From an uncultured Anderseniella sp. (GTDB lineage Bacteria; Pseudomonadota; Alphaproteobacteria; Rhizobiales; Aestuariivirgaceae), in assembly GCA_947488295.1 (NCBI GenBank), contig CANKYU010000001.1:310001-374000 (forward strand): a stretch of 64,000 nt of DNA, read 5' to 3'. Below are positions 53,993-63,737 of the stretch, one piece after another. Each line of letters starts with the position of its first letter. Positions within the stretch are counted from its first letter, which is position 1. Under the pieces are notes generated by a model, which searched no databases, was not told where the DNA came from, and saw only the letters and a list, made by a program, of their open reading frames with translations. A program made the position numbers and the translations under genes.

Positions 53993-55786
53993 CTAAAGTG
54001 GCCAGACGATCAGGATCATGGGCAGGCCAACTGCCAGGATGATGATCTCCAGCGGCAGACCCATCGGCCAGTAATCGCCGAAACGATAGCCGCCCGGTCC
54101 CATGATGATGGTGTTGTTCTTGTGGCCGATAGGGGTCAGGAAAGCACAGCTTGCCGACACCGCTACTCCCATCAGCATGGCATCCGGGTTGACGTTCAGC
54201 TGTTCGGCGATCTTGATGGCCACGGGAGCTGCCACCAGCACGGTCGCCACATTGTTCAATACGTCCGACAAGGTCATGGTTACCACCATCAGCAGCAGCA
54301 GCACGGCCCATGCCGGCCAGCCGCCGGTCACATCGACGATGGCATTGGCAATCAGCACCGTGCCGCCGGAGGTTTCTATGGCGGCGCCAATCGGGATCAG
54401 TGAAGCCAGCAGAACGATCACCGGCCATTCAATGGAGTCGTATATCTGCGACAGGGTCACGACCTTGAGCAAGGCATAGATCGCCACGCAGGCCGCAAGT
54501 GCCACCGGCAGGTAAACCAGGCCGAAGCTGGCAGCAAGGATGGCGATGGCGAATATCGCGATGGAAAAGCCGGCCTTTTCCCGCTGCGTGACCTGCAGTC
54601 CGCGTTCCGCCAGCGGCAGGCATCCGAGCCATTGCACAACCTGCGGCAAGGCTTCCTTGTTGCCCATCAGCAAAAGTACGTCACCAGCCCTGAGTTCGAG
54701 CTGTCTGACCCTGTCGCGAAACGGGCGGCCTTCGCGGGCAACCCCCAGCAGCATGGTCTGCTGCCGGTTCAAGAGCCTGGAATCGCGGGCTGAACGCCCT
54801 TCCAGCCTTGAGCCGGACACGACAACGGCTTCTGTCATGGCAAGTGTGCCGGTCAAAACCCCCTTATGCCTCGACGATGACGAGTATGAGAGTTTCAGCG
54901 CGTTGGAGAACTGCTCAAGGCTGTCCGGTCCGGCCTCGACAACGAGAATATCACCTTTGCGGATTTCCACGCCGCGGGCAGATCCCGGCAGGCGTTCGCC
55001 GCGCCGGATCAGGCCCAGAATGTAGACCTCGTTCTCGTCAGCCACCGGAAACAGTTCGCGGACCTTCTGGCCAATTGCCGGCGAGTTTTCAGGAACCTGG
55101 ACTTCCATCACATAGCCTTCCAGGTTTTCAAGTTCGGCAGCGGACTCCGAGCGGGCCTTGTCCTGGGGAATGAAGCGCCAGCCTATGAACGAAATGTAGA
55201 TGAGGCCCGCTGCAGCGCATGCAAGTCCGACGGGTGCAAAGTCGAACATGGAATATGAAGCCCCGATCGGTTCGCCATTATATGTGGCATCGCCCCTGAA
55301 CTGGGCGATGACGATATTGGTCGGCGTGCCGATCAGGGTGACCATACCGCCCAGAATGGTGGCGAAAGACAATGGCATCAGTGTTGCTGCGCGAGGTCTT
55401 TTCGCCTTGTCCGCCGCCTGCATGTCGACCGGCATCAGCAAGGCAAGTGCTGCGACATTGTTCATGAAAGCCGACAGCGCGCCACCGACCAGCCCCAAGA
55501 TGGCGATGTGGGCTTTCATACCGCGCTGGGCAGAGATGACATTGCGCGTCAGCAGGTCGACCGCGCCGGACTGCGACAAGGCCCGCGAAACAATCAGAAC
55601 CAGGGCAATGATGATGACAGCAGGGTGGCCGAAGCCTGAAAAGGCGGTGTCCTTGTCGACAACACCTACAATCACCGCCACTGCCAGCGCGGAAAATGCC
55701 ACCAGGTCATAGCGGATGCGTCCCCAGACCAAAAGTCCGAGTACGCTGCCCATAATTGCGAAGAGGATGATCTGTTCGTTGGTCAT
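53993..55786 (-). CDS. SLC13 (DASS) family permease with RCK/TrkA-C domains
   Basis: 597 residues from the ATG at 55786, without an evident ribosome site; an upstream TTG at 55798 is possible. Two blocks of transmembrane helices (about 1-200 and 400-597) flank a cytoplasmic part with two TrkA-C-like domains (EVQVPENSPAIGQKVRELF, and VVSGSRLEGRSARDSRLLN). The conserved helix features LVGGALSAFMNNVAALALLMPV and SDVLNNVATVLVAAPVA carry the family's NN motifs, and TLIGTPTNIVI the sodium-site-like loop. It would transport an anion such as sulfate, citrate or succinate. It is convergent with the kinase gene. Confidence 0.92.
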   Translation of the reverse strand: MTNEQIILFAIMGSVLGLLVWGRIRYDLVAFSALAVAVIVGVVDKDTAFSGFGHPAVIIIALVLIVSRALSQSGAVDLLTRNVISAQRGMKAHIAILGLVGGALSAFMNNVAALALLMPVDMQAADKAKRPRAATLMPLSFATILGGMVTLIGTPTNIVIAQFRGDATYNGEPIGASYSMFDFAPVGLACAAAGLIYISFIGWRFIPQDKARSESAAELENLEGYVMEVQVPENSPAIGQKVRELFPVADENEVYILGLIRRGERLPGSARGVEIRKGDILVVEAGPDSLEQFSNALKLSYSSSSRHKGVLTGTLAMTEAVVVSGSRLEGRSARDSRLLNRQQTMLLGVAREGRPFRDRVRQLELRAGDVLLLMGNKEALPQVVQWLGCLPLAERGLQVTQREKAGFSIAIFAIAILAASFGLVYLPVALAACVAIYALLKVVTLSQIYDSIEWPVIVLLASLIPIGAAIETSGGTVLIANAIVDVTGGWPAWAVLLLLMVVTMTLSDVLNNVATVLVAAPVAIKIAEQLNVNPDAMLMGVAVSASCAFLTPIGHKNNTIIMGPGGYRFGDYWPMGLPLEIIILAVGLPMILIVWPL

Positions 55787-55845
55787 ATGCTGCTGCAAGT
55801 TAGCAACTGTGGCGTATTTGCCAACCTGCTAAATGACCCGATGCG

Positions 55846-57030
55846 TCAACTATAGTGTTTGGTGACAACGATGAAGTCGGTGCCCTTGCCGGTTTCCGGC
55901 CCCAGACCGGTGTCGGAAATGGCAACGGACGAATGCAGCCCCAGCCTGTATTCGATACGATTGCGCACATCGTCGGGAATGGTGAATCGCAAAAAAGCAT
56001 CCAGCCCGGCCTCAGAAGATGCGTCTTCGAGACTGACCGCCAGCCAGTGCGGTTTGTTCCGGTCGCCGTTCTCTTCCGGCAGGGTCAGCAGGTGCGCACC
56101 CAGCGGTTGCTCGGCATTCTTGAGCGGAATGGCGATATCAAACAGGGGCTTGTAGCCCTGGCGAACATAAAGATGGCCTTGCGGATAGTCTTCCGCGCCA
56201 TTGGATGATCGCAATGTGTGATAGGTTGCGTCGTTGAGCACACCGTTTGCGGGCAGTTCGGCAGATTTCTGGAAATTGTGAATGGCCCGCCAGGTCTTGC
56301 GGCCCACATAACCATCCGGCTTGCCGGCCCCAAATCCAAGCTTGTTCAGGATCTTCTGCGCATTGAGGGTCTTTTCGCGGCCGGTCAGGCGGGTGAGAAG
56401 AACCCGCAATGGCGGCTGTGGGCTAAGCGTTGCGTATTTACGTGTCTCTACCATCGACGCCGGTTTCAGCAGGCCGGCATGGGCCACACCGACCGGCTTG
56501 GCCGGCGTGTCGGCAATAATGACGTGCCGGTCGCTGGTTTCCAGGTCAAACAGCTGTTTTGCGAATTCATCGGGCATGCGTATGCAGCCGTGCGAAGCCG
56601 GATAGCCCGGCAATTCGCCGGCATGCAGTGCGATACCGCTCCAGGTCAGACGCTGCATGAATGGCATGGGTTCGTTCACATACAGATTGGACCAGCGAAA
56701 CTTGTGTTTTCGCAGGACCGAGAAAATGCCGTGCGGAGTCTCCTTGCCGGGCTTGCCGGAAGAAATCGGGCTGAAGCCGATCTGACGCTGGCCCGAAAAC
56801 ACCTGCATTGACTGCTGCCTGATCGATATCAGCACCTGCAGTGTCTCAGCGGCGGCGGGCGTCTGGATGGGGGTAAACGGCGGTACCGGTTTCGGGTTTG
56901 CCGCCAGCAGTCTTCTGCGATGGGACGGGGAATTGGCGGCAAACGCGGTTGCCGCCGTCAAAACAAGGCCGGCGTTTGCAGTGAGTCCTGCAAGCAGATG
57001 CCTTCTGTTTATGGGTTGCCGTTTCCTCAA
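55846..57030 (-). CDS. L,D-transpeptidase with C-terminal peptidoglycan-binding domain
   Basis: 394 residues. I chose the TTG at 57030 because it overlaps the secA stop (TTGA) and has GGAG about seven bases upstream; a GTG at 57081 would overlap secA by 55 bases and has no better signal. The N-terminus [31 protein letters not shown] has a Tat-like signal. The YkuD domain includes [28 protein letters not shown] with H136, H147 and the nucleophile C149. Residues about 205-275 form a PG_binding_1 domain ([22 protein letters not shown]). The tail is a further unassigned domain. It acts in cell-wall cross-linking. Confidence 0.88.
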   Translation of the reverse strand: MRKRQPINRRHLLAGLTANAGLVLTAATAFAANSPSHRRRLLAANPKPVPPFTPIQTPAAAETLQVLISIRQQSMQVFSGQRQIGFSPISSGKPGKETPHGIFSVLRKHKFRWSNLYVNEPMPFMQRLTWSGIALHAGELPGYPASHGCIRMPDEFAKQLFDLETSDRHVIIADTPAKPVGVAHAGLLKPASMVETRKYATLSPQPPLRVLLTRLTGREKTLNAQKILNKLGFGAGKPDGYVGRKTWRAIHNFQKSAELPANGVLNDATYHTLRSSNGAEDYPQGHLYVRQGYKPLFDIAIPLKNAEQPLGAHLLTLPEENGDRNKPHWLAVSLEDASSEAGLDAFLRFTIPDDVRNRIEYRLGLHSSVAISDTGLGPETGKGTDFIVVTKHYS

Positions 57031-59753
57031 ACAAAGGCTCCGTGGCAGTGCTTGTACTTCTTGCCTGATCCGCAAGGGCACGCCTGATTGCGTCCCACCG
57101 GTCCCCAGGTTGACGGATCTTGCGCATTGAACCCTTCGGGCTGCTCCGGTGAAGGAGAGATCGCGGCGGACAGCACTGTGCCAGGCGGCAATTCATTGCC
57201 ATGTTCGTCGAAGTCCTCGATGAACATGTCAGGCAGTTCCTCATCATCGGGGAACATTTCGTCAGCACCATTCTGGCTGACTTCAACCCGCAGAAGCTGT
57301 CCGGTGACGACTGCGCGCAAACGAACGATCATCTGTTCAAACAGAGTAAAGCCTTCGGTCTTGTATTCGTTGAGCGGGTCACGCTGACCGTAGCCGCGCA
57401 GCTGAACCGCCTGACGCAGATGTTCCAGCGTAATGATGTGTTCGCGCCACAACTGATCCAGTGACCGCAGAAGCACTTCCTTTTCGATGTACTCCATGAT
57501 TTCAGCGCCGTATTTCTCGCGCTTTTCGGCATAAAGATTATCGGCGGCTTCGGTTACCCGTTCACGGATTTCCTCATCCGCAATGCCTTCTTCGTCAGCC
57601 CAGTCCTCAATGGGAAAATCAATGGCTACAACGTCGCGCAGTTTTTCGCGCAGTTCAGTTGACCGCCACTGTTCCGGGTAGGCGCTTGGCGGGATGAACT
57701 CCACCACGGTGGTATCCACCACTTCATGGCGCATATCGTCCACGGTACCGGTTATTTCATTGCCGTTCATGATGTCGATGCGCTGTTCAAAGATGACCTT
57801 GCGCTGGTCGTTCATCACATCGTCGAACTTCAGGATGTTCTTGCGGGCATCGAAGTTACGTGCCTCGACTTTCTGCTGGGCCTTTTCCAGCGCCTTGTTG
57901 ATCCACGGGTGGACAATCGCCTCGCCTTCTTCCAGTCCGAGTTTCTGCAACATGGAGTCCATGCGCTCGGAACCGAAAATGCGCATCAGATCATCTTCCA
58001 GCGAGAGATAGAAGCGTGAGCGACCGGGGTCGCCCTGACGGCCGGAACGGCCACGCAGCTGGTTGTCGATACGGCGGCTTTCATGGCGTTCGGTGGCGAT
58101 GACGAACAGTCCGCCGGCCTCAAGCGCCTTTTGCTTGTGTTCGGCAATTTCGGCATTAATTTTCTCGATGGCCGCTTCGCGTTTTTTGCCTTCCGGGATG
58201 TCGCCAAGCTCGTTTTCAATGCGCATGTCGGCATTGCCGCCGAGCTGAATGTCGGTGCCGCGGCCGGCCATGTTGGTGGCGATGGTAACCGCTCCCGGCA
58301 CGCCGGCCTGCGAAATGATCTGCGCTTCCTGTTCATGATAGCGCGCATTCAGAACATTATGCGGAATTCCAAGTTCTTTCAGATGCTGGGCCAGGTACTC
58401 GGACTTGTCGATTGATGTGGTGCCGACCAGCACCGGCTGGCCGCGTTCGCGCGCATCCTTGACGGCCACGACAATGGCATCAAATTTCTCGCGCACGCTG
58501 CGATACACCTCGTCATCTTCATCGACGCGCCTGACCGCAACATTCGTCGGCACTTCAACGACGTCCAGCTTGTAGATATCCAGAAATTCGTCGGCTTCGG
58601 TGGCCGCGGTACCGGTCATGCCGGCGAGTTTCTCATAGAGGCGGAAATAGTTCTGGAAGGTTATCGAGGCGAGCGTCTGGTTTTCCGGCTGAATGCGGAC
58701 GTGCTCCTTGGCTTCAATTGCCTGATGCTGGCCTTCGGAATAGCGCCGTCCGGGCATCATCCGGCCGGTGAACTCGTCGATGATCACCACTTCGTCTTCC
58801 TTGACGATGTAGTCACGGTCCTTGACGAAAACCTTGTGTGCGCGCAGCGACTGATTGACGTGGTGGACCAGGGCCACGTTTTCCACATCATACAGAGATC
58901 CCTCGCTCATGAGACCGGATGCCTGCAGCAATTGCTCGATGTGTTCGTTGCCGGCTTCGGTCAGTGAGACGGTTTTGGTCTTCTCGTCAATTTCGTAGTC
59001 TTCTTCAACCAGCTTCGGGATGATGGCATCGATATCGGTATACAGGTCAGAGCGGTCTTCGAGTGCGCCGGAAATAATCAGCGGCGTGCGGGCCTCGTCG
59101 ATCAGGATTGAATCGACCTCGTCGACGATCGAGTAATAGTGCCCGCGCTGGACCATGTCTTCGACGGCGTATTTCATATTGTCGCGAAGATAGTCGAACC
59201 CGAGCTCGTTGTTGGTGGCATATGTCACATCACAGGCATACTGGTCACGGCGTTCGTCGTCTTCCAGGCCATGCACGATTACCCCGACGCGGAGGCCTAA
59301 AAACTCATAGACCTTGCCCATCCAGGCAGCATCGCGCTGCGCCAGATAGTCATTGACGGTCACGACATGCACCGCCTTGCCGGTAATGGCATTGAGATAC
59401 ACCGGCAGGGTTGCCACCAGCGTCTTGCCTTCACCGGTCCTCATCTCGGCAATCGAATTGTCATTGAGGACCATGCCGCCGACCAGCTGCACGTCAAAGT
59501 GACGCAGGCCGAGCGCGCGTTTCGACCCCTCGCGAACCGTCGCGAAGGCCGGGACCAGCAGATCATCCAGGGGGGTGCCGTCGGCAAACTGCTTCCGGAA
59601 CGTTTCGGTGCGCGCGCGAAGTTCGTCATCGCTCAACGCAGCGAGTTCAGGCTCAAGCGCGTTTATTGCGTCGACGCGCGTTTGGTATTTTTTGACCTTA
59701 CGGTCGTTTGAGCTGCCAAAAACCTTGGAAGCTATTGAGCCCAGTCCGAACAT
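57027..59753 (-). CDS. secA: Protein translocase subunit SecA
   Basis: 908 residues, full length. The motor has Walker [52 protein letters not shown], and the arginine-finger region [15 protein letters not shown] with [26 protein letters not shown]. The C-terminus has a zinc-binding motif [14 protein letters not shown] for SecB binding. AAGGA is six bases before the ATG. SecA drives protein export through SecYEG. The downstream transpeptidase gene overlaps its stop. Confidence 0.98.
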   Translation of the reverse strand: MFGLGSIASKVFGSSNDRKVKKYQTRVDAINALEPELAALSDDELRARTETFRKQFADGTPLDDLLVPAFATVREGSKRALGLRHFDVQLVGGMVLNDNSIAEMRTGEGKTLVATLPVYLNAITGKAVHVVTVNDYLAQRDAAWMGKVYEFLGLRVGVIVHGLEDDERRDQYACDVTYATNNELGFDYLRDNMKYAVEDMVQRGHYYSIVDEVDSILIDEARTPLIISGALEDRSDLYTDIDAIIPKLVEEDYEIDEKTKTVSLTEAGNEHIEQLLQASGLMSEGSLYDVENVALVHHVNQSLRAHKVFVKDRDYIVKEDEVVIIDEFTGRMMPGRRYSEGQHQAIEAKEHVRIQPENQTLASITFQNYFRLYEKLAGMTGTAATEADEFLDIYKLDVVEVPTNVAVRRVDEDDEVYRSVREKFDAIVVAVKDARERGQPVLVGTTSIDKSEYLAQHLKELGIPHNVLNARYHEQEAQIISQAGVPGAVTIATNMAGRGTDIQLGGNADMRIENELGDIPEGKKREAAIEKINAEIAEHKQKALEAGGLFVIATERHESRRIDNQLRGRSGRQGDPGRSRFYLSLEDDLMRIFGSERMDSMLQKLGLEEGEAIVHPWINKALEKAQQKVEARNFDARKNILKFDDVMNDQRKVIFEQRIDIMNGNEITGTVDDMRHEVVDTTVVEFIPPSAYPEQWRSTELREKLRDVVAIDFPIEDWADEEGIADEEIRERVTEAADNLYAEKREKYGAEIMEYIEKEVLLRSLDQLWREHIITLEHLRQAVQLRGYGQRDPLNEYKTEGFTLFEQMIVRLRAVVTGQLLRVEVSQNGADEMFPDDEELPDMFIEDFDEHGNELPPGTVLSAAISPSPEQPEGFNAQDPSTWGPVGRNQACPCGSGKKYKHCHGAFV

Positions 59754-60266
59754 TTGGTGTCCTTAGAATTTAAGTCTTGTTAGACGGCTGGAAGCCGTTT
59801 TCAGCTCGTCGGCCGTCCTTAATTGTGTAGCCATCGTCAGTCGAGAACCATGCCGACATGTTTAATCAACTTGTCTGCACGTCGCAACAGGTGTGGCAAA
59901 TGGGTAACGTCTGCAAGAAAAATGTAGTAGGAATGCGTCAGGATAGGCGGCATCACAGGTTGCGTCAGCGGCAGATAGTGTGGATAAGCGGCTGTTTCAA
60001 GGCGAAAATGTCGGTGTGAACAAGATTTGGTGAGGTGGTTCAGAGATATATAGCGCTCTTGAATATCACAACAAATGTACGCATTGTGCAGCGCATTGAC
60101 GGCGTTTGCTGTCCGCGAGATATATCGAGGTTGTGTCGTGTTGGCTTAATGTCGCCCGAATTGACGAGCATTGACCAGACGCGATCAGGGAAAATTGATC
60201 TGGATTTACGACGAACCTGTTTCTGTCGTTGAGACAGCAGGCAGTCCAAGAGGTTGGTTTGGTATT
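59754..60266. other. 513-base divergent intergenic region between secA and the parvulin gene
   Basis: It must contain both promoters. A small inverted repeat ACGGCT-GGA-AGCCGT (about 59781-59795) followed by TTTT on the plus strand lies in the secA leader side. No convincing sigma70 hexamers, riboswitch or SecM-like leader frame was found. The parvulin gene has a longer in-frame reading frame from 60171 but the ATG at 60267 gives a proper signal peptide. Confidence 0.5.
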
Positions 60267-61208
60267 ATGAGAACGTATGGTTTGAAGCTGGTTCTGGCAT
60301 TGGTGACAACTGCATTTGTCGTGGGATCTGCGACTGTAGGTGCGCAGGAAACTGACAAAATCGTGGCCAAGGTCAATGGCTACAATATCACTGCGAAGGA
60401 AATTGCGCTGGCGTCTGATGATCTGCGGCCTCAGCTGGAGAAAGTTCCGGCAAATTTCAGGTTTGCATTTATCGTCGAGTATCTCATTGAACGCCATCTG
60501 CTGGCCCAGGAAGCGGTGAAGGCGAATACCATTGAAACCGATGAATACAAACGGCGTCTGAAATACTATCAGGCAAAGGCCCTGCGTGACGCCTACTTCA
60601 CGGATAATCTCGCCAGCTCGATTACAGATGACGCGGTGAAGGCGGCTTATGAAAAAGAGGCCTCGAAAGTCACGACCGAAAAGCGTGCGCGTGCCCGCCA
60701 CATTCTGGTCAACTCCGAAGAAGATGCGAACAAGGCGATGGCCCGGCTTGAAAAGGGCGAAAAGTTCGAGGAAATAGCAAAACAGGTCTCTCTGGACGGA
60801 TCCCGCGACTATGGCGGCGACCTGGGCTTCTTTACGGCTGCAGAAATGGTGCCGGCGTTTTCCAAGGCAGTGTTTTCCCTGAAAAAGGGAGAAGTATCAA
60901 AACCCGTGAAGACCGATTTTGGCTGGCATATCATCAAGCTGGAAGATGTTCAGGAAGGTGGCGCCCAGCCGTTTGAACAGGTCAGGAACCCGATCCGGCT
61001 GGTGCTGCTGCGCAAGGCGGTTCAGGACAAGGTTCTGGAACTACGGGCCGCCGGCCAGATCGAGATCCTTGATCCGGACCTGAAGCGTCTGCAGGAAGAA
61101 GCGGAAAAGAAACGTCAGGCGCTTGATGCGTCGGGTCAGGTACCCGCGACCACCGGTGGTGCTTCGCAGACGACCGGCGGAAAGTCCAACAAGGGCGATG
61201 CCCAGTAA
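60267..61208 (+). CDS. Periplasmic peptidyl-prolyl cis-trans isomerase (parvulin/PpiC-SurA type)
   Basis: 313 residues from the ATG at 60267. The signal peptide is YGLKLVLALVTTAFVVGSATVGA. An N-terminal chaperone-like helical part (IVAKVNGYNITAKEIALA, and FIVEYLIERHLLAQEA) is followed by the parvulin domain, about 142-235, with RARHILVNSEEDANKAMARL, KQVSLDGSRDYGGDLGFF and VKTDFGWHIIKLED. The C-terminal 50 residues are a charged, low-complexity tail. It helps outer-membrane or exported proteins fold. A strong terminator follows. secA-parvulin-argJ-mutT is a common Rhizobiales order. Confidence 0.94.
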   Translation: MRTYGLKLVLALVTTAFVVGSATVGAQETDKIVAKVNGYNITAKEIALASDDLRPQLEKVPANFRFAFIVEYLIERHLLAQEAVKANTIETDEYKRRLKYYQAKALRDAYFTDNLASSITDDAVKAAYEKEASKVTTEKRARARHILVNSEEDANKAMARLEKGEKFEEIAKQVSLDGSRDYGGDLGFFTAAEMVPAFSKAVFSLKKGEVSKPVKTDFGWHIIKLEDVQEGGAQPFEQVRNPIRLVLLRKAVQDKVLELRAAGQIEILDPDLKRLQEEAEKKRQALDASGQVPATTGGASQTTGGKSNKGDAQ

Positions 61209-61236
61209 TTGCCGGCCCAGCCCGGATCAGACAGTC

Positions 61237-61277
61237 ATGTCCGCGAAACCGGAACCGGTTTTGCGGACATTTTGTTT
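61237..61277 (+). terminator. Rho-independent terminator after the parvulin gene
   Basis: ATGTCCGCGAAACCGG (from 61237) is nearly perfectly complementary to CCGGTTTTGCGGACAT (ending 61270), with a G-T pair, and the stem is followed by TTTGTTTGTT. It is strong and lies about 28 bases after the stop, between the parvulin and argJ genes. Confidence 0.9.
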
Positions 61278-61370
61278 GTTGTCACAGGCGGCTTGCCGGT
61301 AATACGTTTCGTGTAACCGATCCAACCACATTACCGGAGCGTCAACAGCGCCCGCACAGGACGATCCGCC

Positions 61371-62615
61371 ATGGCCAAAGCACTGCCCCAGTCACCACTT
61401 GCACCAGACACCTTTGCCGATCTTCCGGCAATTGACGGCGTCCGCCTGGCAACGGCTGCAACCGGCGTCAAATACCAGGGCAGGGATGACCTGTTGTTGT
61501 GTGTGCTGGACGCGGGAGCAACCGTCGCCGGAGTGCTGACGACCTCGAAGACCTGTTCCGCAGCGGTTGATCTGTGCCGGGCCAATCTGCAAAACGGCAA
61601 GGCGCGCGCCATAGTGGTCAATGCCAGCAATGCCAACGCCTTTACCGGGAAGGCCGGGCTGCGAACAGTCGAGGCAACACTCGATCAGGCCTGCACGGTT
61701 GTGGGATGCGATGCTTCGGAGGTTTATCTGGCATCGACGGGTGTGATCGGCGAACCGCTTGATCCGGCACCGATCACCTCACGGCTTCCGGATATGCAGG
61801 CCAGGGCGACGGGCGATGGGTGGATGGCGGCGGCCCGGGCTATCATGACAACCGATACGTTCCCGAAGCTTTCAACCGCCACGGCAAGACTGGGCGGCAA
61901 GGCGGTCACCATCAACGGTATTGCCAAGGGTTCCGGCATGATCGCGCCTGACATGGCAACCATGCTGAGTTTTGTGTTCACCGATGCCGGTCTGCCGCGT
62001 GGTCTGATGCAGAAAATGTTGTCAGATGCGGCGAACCGCAGTTTCAATTCGATTACGGTGGATAGTGACACCTCCACGTCGGATACGCTGTTGCTGTGCG
62101 CCACCGGCAAGTCCGGCGCCGCCCCAAAGGGCATTCGCAGCATTGATGATGCGGCCCTGAAGTCGTTCAGGAACGGTCTCGACAAGGTTTTGCAGGACCT
62201 GGCGCATCAAACGGTTCGCGACGGCGAAGGCGCCAGCAAGTTTGTGGCGATAACGGTGAGCGGTGCTGAAAACGACACAGCGGCACGGCGCGTCGGCCTT
62301 GCCATTGCAAATTCACCGCTGGTCAAGACAGCCATTGCCGGCGAGGACGCCAATTGGGGGCGTATTGTCATGGCAGTCGGCAAGTCCGGCGAAAAAGCTG
62401 ATCGTGACAGGCTGAAAATCCGCATAGGCGGTATTCTGGTCGCCTCAAGGGGCAGTGTTCATCCCGGGTATGATGAGGAAAGGCTGGTACCGCACATGAA
62501 GGGTCAGCAGATCGACATTGCGGTCGATGTCGGTGTCGGCAAGGGCACGGCGACCGTGTGGACGTGTGACCTGACCCATGGCTACATTGATATTAACGGA
62601 TCGTATAGAAGCTGA
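61371..62615 (+). CDS. argJ: Bifunctional glutamate N-acetyltransferase/amino-acid acetyltransferase ArgJ
   Basis: 414 residues. It transfers acetyl from N-acetylornithine to glutamate, and can use acetyl-CoA, in arginine synthesis. The precursor is cleaved autocatalytically at the motif KGSGMIAPDMATML, where T197 becomes the nucleophile of the beta chain; here the canonical P-N-M is P-D-M. Other family motifs are NASNANAFTGKAGL, ASTGVIGEPL, DSDTSTSDTLLL and GEDANWGRIVMAVGKSGEK. The C-terminal DLTHGYIDINGSYRS is typical. Confidence 0.96.
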   Translation: MAKALPQSPLAPDTFADLPAIDGVRLATAATGVKYQGRDDLLLCVLDAGATVAGVLTTSKTCSAAVDLCRANLQNGKARAIVVNASNANAFTGKAGLRTVEATLDQACTVVGCDASEVYLASTGVIGEPLDPAPITSRLPDMQARATGDGWMAAARAIMTTDTFPKLSTATARLGGKAVTINGIAKGSGMIAPDMATMLSFVFTDAGLPRGLMQKMLSDAANRSFNSITVDSDTSTSDTLLLCATGKSGAAPKGIRSIDDAALKSFRNGLDKVLQDLAHQTVRDGEGASKFVAITVSGAENDTAARRVGLAIANSPLVKTAIAGEDANWGRIVMAVGKSGEKADRDRLKIRIGGILVASRGSVHPGYDEERLVPHMKGQQIDIAVDVGVGKGTATVWTCDLTHGYIDINGSYRS

Positions 62616-62727
62616 CCGGTCAGTTGCAATTTGGTAACCCTGCCGACACAAAGGGTATTTGTGCCGCTTCAAAACCTAAAATCCAAACAACCCTGTTAAC
62701 CCTTATCCGCCAAGGTGGTTCCCGGAC

Positions 62728-63135
62728 ATGAACGGAAAGAAGCTCGTTCTCGTCGTTGCCTGTGCACTGGTCGATCCGGACGGTAGAGTCCTGATAGCCC
62801 AGCGCCCTCAGGGCAAGACCCTTGCCGGACTATGGGAGTTTCCCGGTGGCAAGGTCGAACCCGGAGAACAGCCTGAAGCCGCGTTGATACGCGAGCTGAA
62901 GGAAGAGTTGGGTATCGATGTGACGCAAGCCTGTCTGGCACCTGTGACGTTTGCCAGCCACGCCTATGATGATTTCCACCTGCTCATGCCGGTCTATGTA
63001 TGCCGCAGGTGGAATGGCGAGGTTGAAAAGCGTGAACACAGCGATATTCGCTGGGTCAGGCCGAACAGACTGCGCGAGTTTCCCATGCCGCCGGCGGATG
63101 AGCCGCTGATTGCTCATTTGATCGACCTGCTCTGA
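62728..63135 (+). CDS. mutT: MutT-type (8-oxo)dGTP pyrophosphohydrolase
   Basis: 135 residues. The Nudix box is complete at residues 41-63: G-K-V-E-P-G-E, then seven residues, R-E-L-K-E-E-L-G-I, matching GX5EX7REUXEEXGU. The N-terminal VACALVDPDGRVLIAQRPQGK and the loop LAGLWEFPGGK are those of MutT, which removes 8-oxo-dGTP. It lies 112 bases after argJ on the same strand and may be cotranscribed. Confidence 0.95.
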   Translation: MNGKKLVLVVACALVDPDGRVLIAQRPQGKTLAGLWEFPGGKVEPGEQPEAALIRELKEELGIDVTQACLAPVTFASHAYDDFHLLMPVYVCRRWNGEVEKREHSDIRWVRPNRLREFPMPPADEPLIAHLIDLL

Positions 63136-63238
63136 CAAGGGGCACCGGCAGCAGCCCGTTAATGTTCCAACACAACCGATCCGCCAGACAAGGCGGGCAC
63201 ATGTGGTGAGTACAGTGAGTAACGGGGAATTAAGTCAG

Positions 63239-63376
63239 ATGTTCAATTCAAAATCAGATACAGCGCCGGCTGACCGTCGTCCGATCATGCGCGATTACAC
63301 GGTTCTGGCGCTTGGCATGTCAGCCGCGATTATTGCGACCCTTGCGGTTATAGGCGGAAGCCTGGTCGGCATTTGA
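63239..63376 (+). CDS. Small hydrophobic membrane peptide (45 aa), Flp-pilin-like segment
   Basis: 45 residues from the ATG at 63239, with GGGGA 11 bases upstream. A charged N-terminal half (NSKSDTAPADRRPIMRDYT) is followed by one hydrophobic helix, LALGMSAAIIATLAVIGGSL. The helix resembles the C-terminal helix of small Flp/IVb pilins, but the prepilin cleavage site is missing. Too short to assign. It stands alone between mutT and the convergent arsR gene. Confidence 0.45.
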   Translation: MFNSKSDTAPADRRPIMRDYTVLALGMSAAIIATLAVIGGSLVGI

Positions 63377-63407
63377 TCTGGAGGACGCGAGCTTCAGCGT
63401 CGAGCCG

Positions 63408-63737
63408 TCATTCTGGTTTGCGGCGCTGGCCTCGTTCTACTTCGGTTGCGAGTGCTTCAAGTCGCGGAGACCAGTATCTTTTGAGCCCGTTTAGCCAGGC
63501 ATCTATCTCGAAAAACGCGTCGCTGTTTATTGAGTAGTTGCGCTTCGTGCCGCTATGTCGAACCGATGCAAATCCACTTTCGCGCAGTACGCGCAGGTGT
63601 TGCGACACGGCAGATTGCGTAATGCCGAATTCAATCTCAATGACATCGACAATTTCCCCAGACGTTCGTTCCCTTTTCGCGATCAACTCTAATGTCCTTC
63701 TGCGAACAGGGTCGGCCAAAACATCAAACGCATGCAT
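63408..63737 (-). CDS. ArsR-family winged-helix transcriptional regulator
   Basis: 109 residues. The wHTH is clear: FDVLADPVRRRTLELIAKRERTSGEIVDVI, then FGITQSAVSQHLRVLRESGFASVRHSGTKRNY, and a final helix FFEIDAWLNGLKRYW. The metal-binding ELCVC-type motif is absent, so it is not a classical arsenic sensor. This subtype is usually paired with an SRPBCC/AHSA1 gene. Here that gene lies upstream and shares the sequence TGATG, its stop overlapping this start. Confidence 0.93.
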   Translation of the reverse strand: MHAFDVLADPVRRRTLELIAKRERTSGEIVDVIEIEFGITQSAVSQHLRVLRESGFASVRHSGTKRNYSINSDAFFEIDAWLNGLKRYWSPRLEALATEVERGQRRKPE

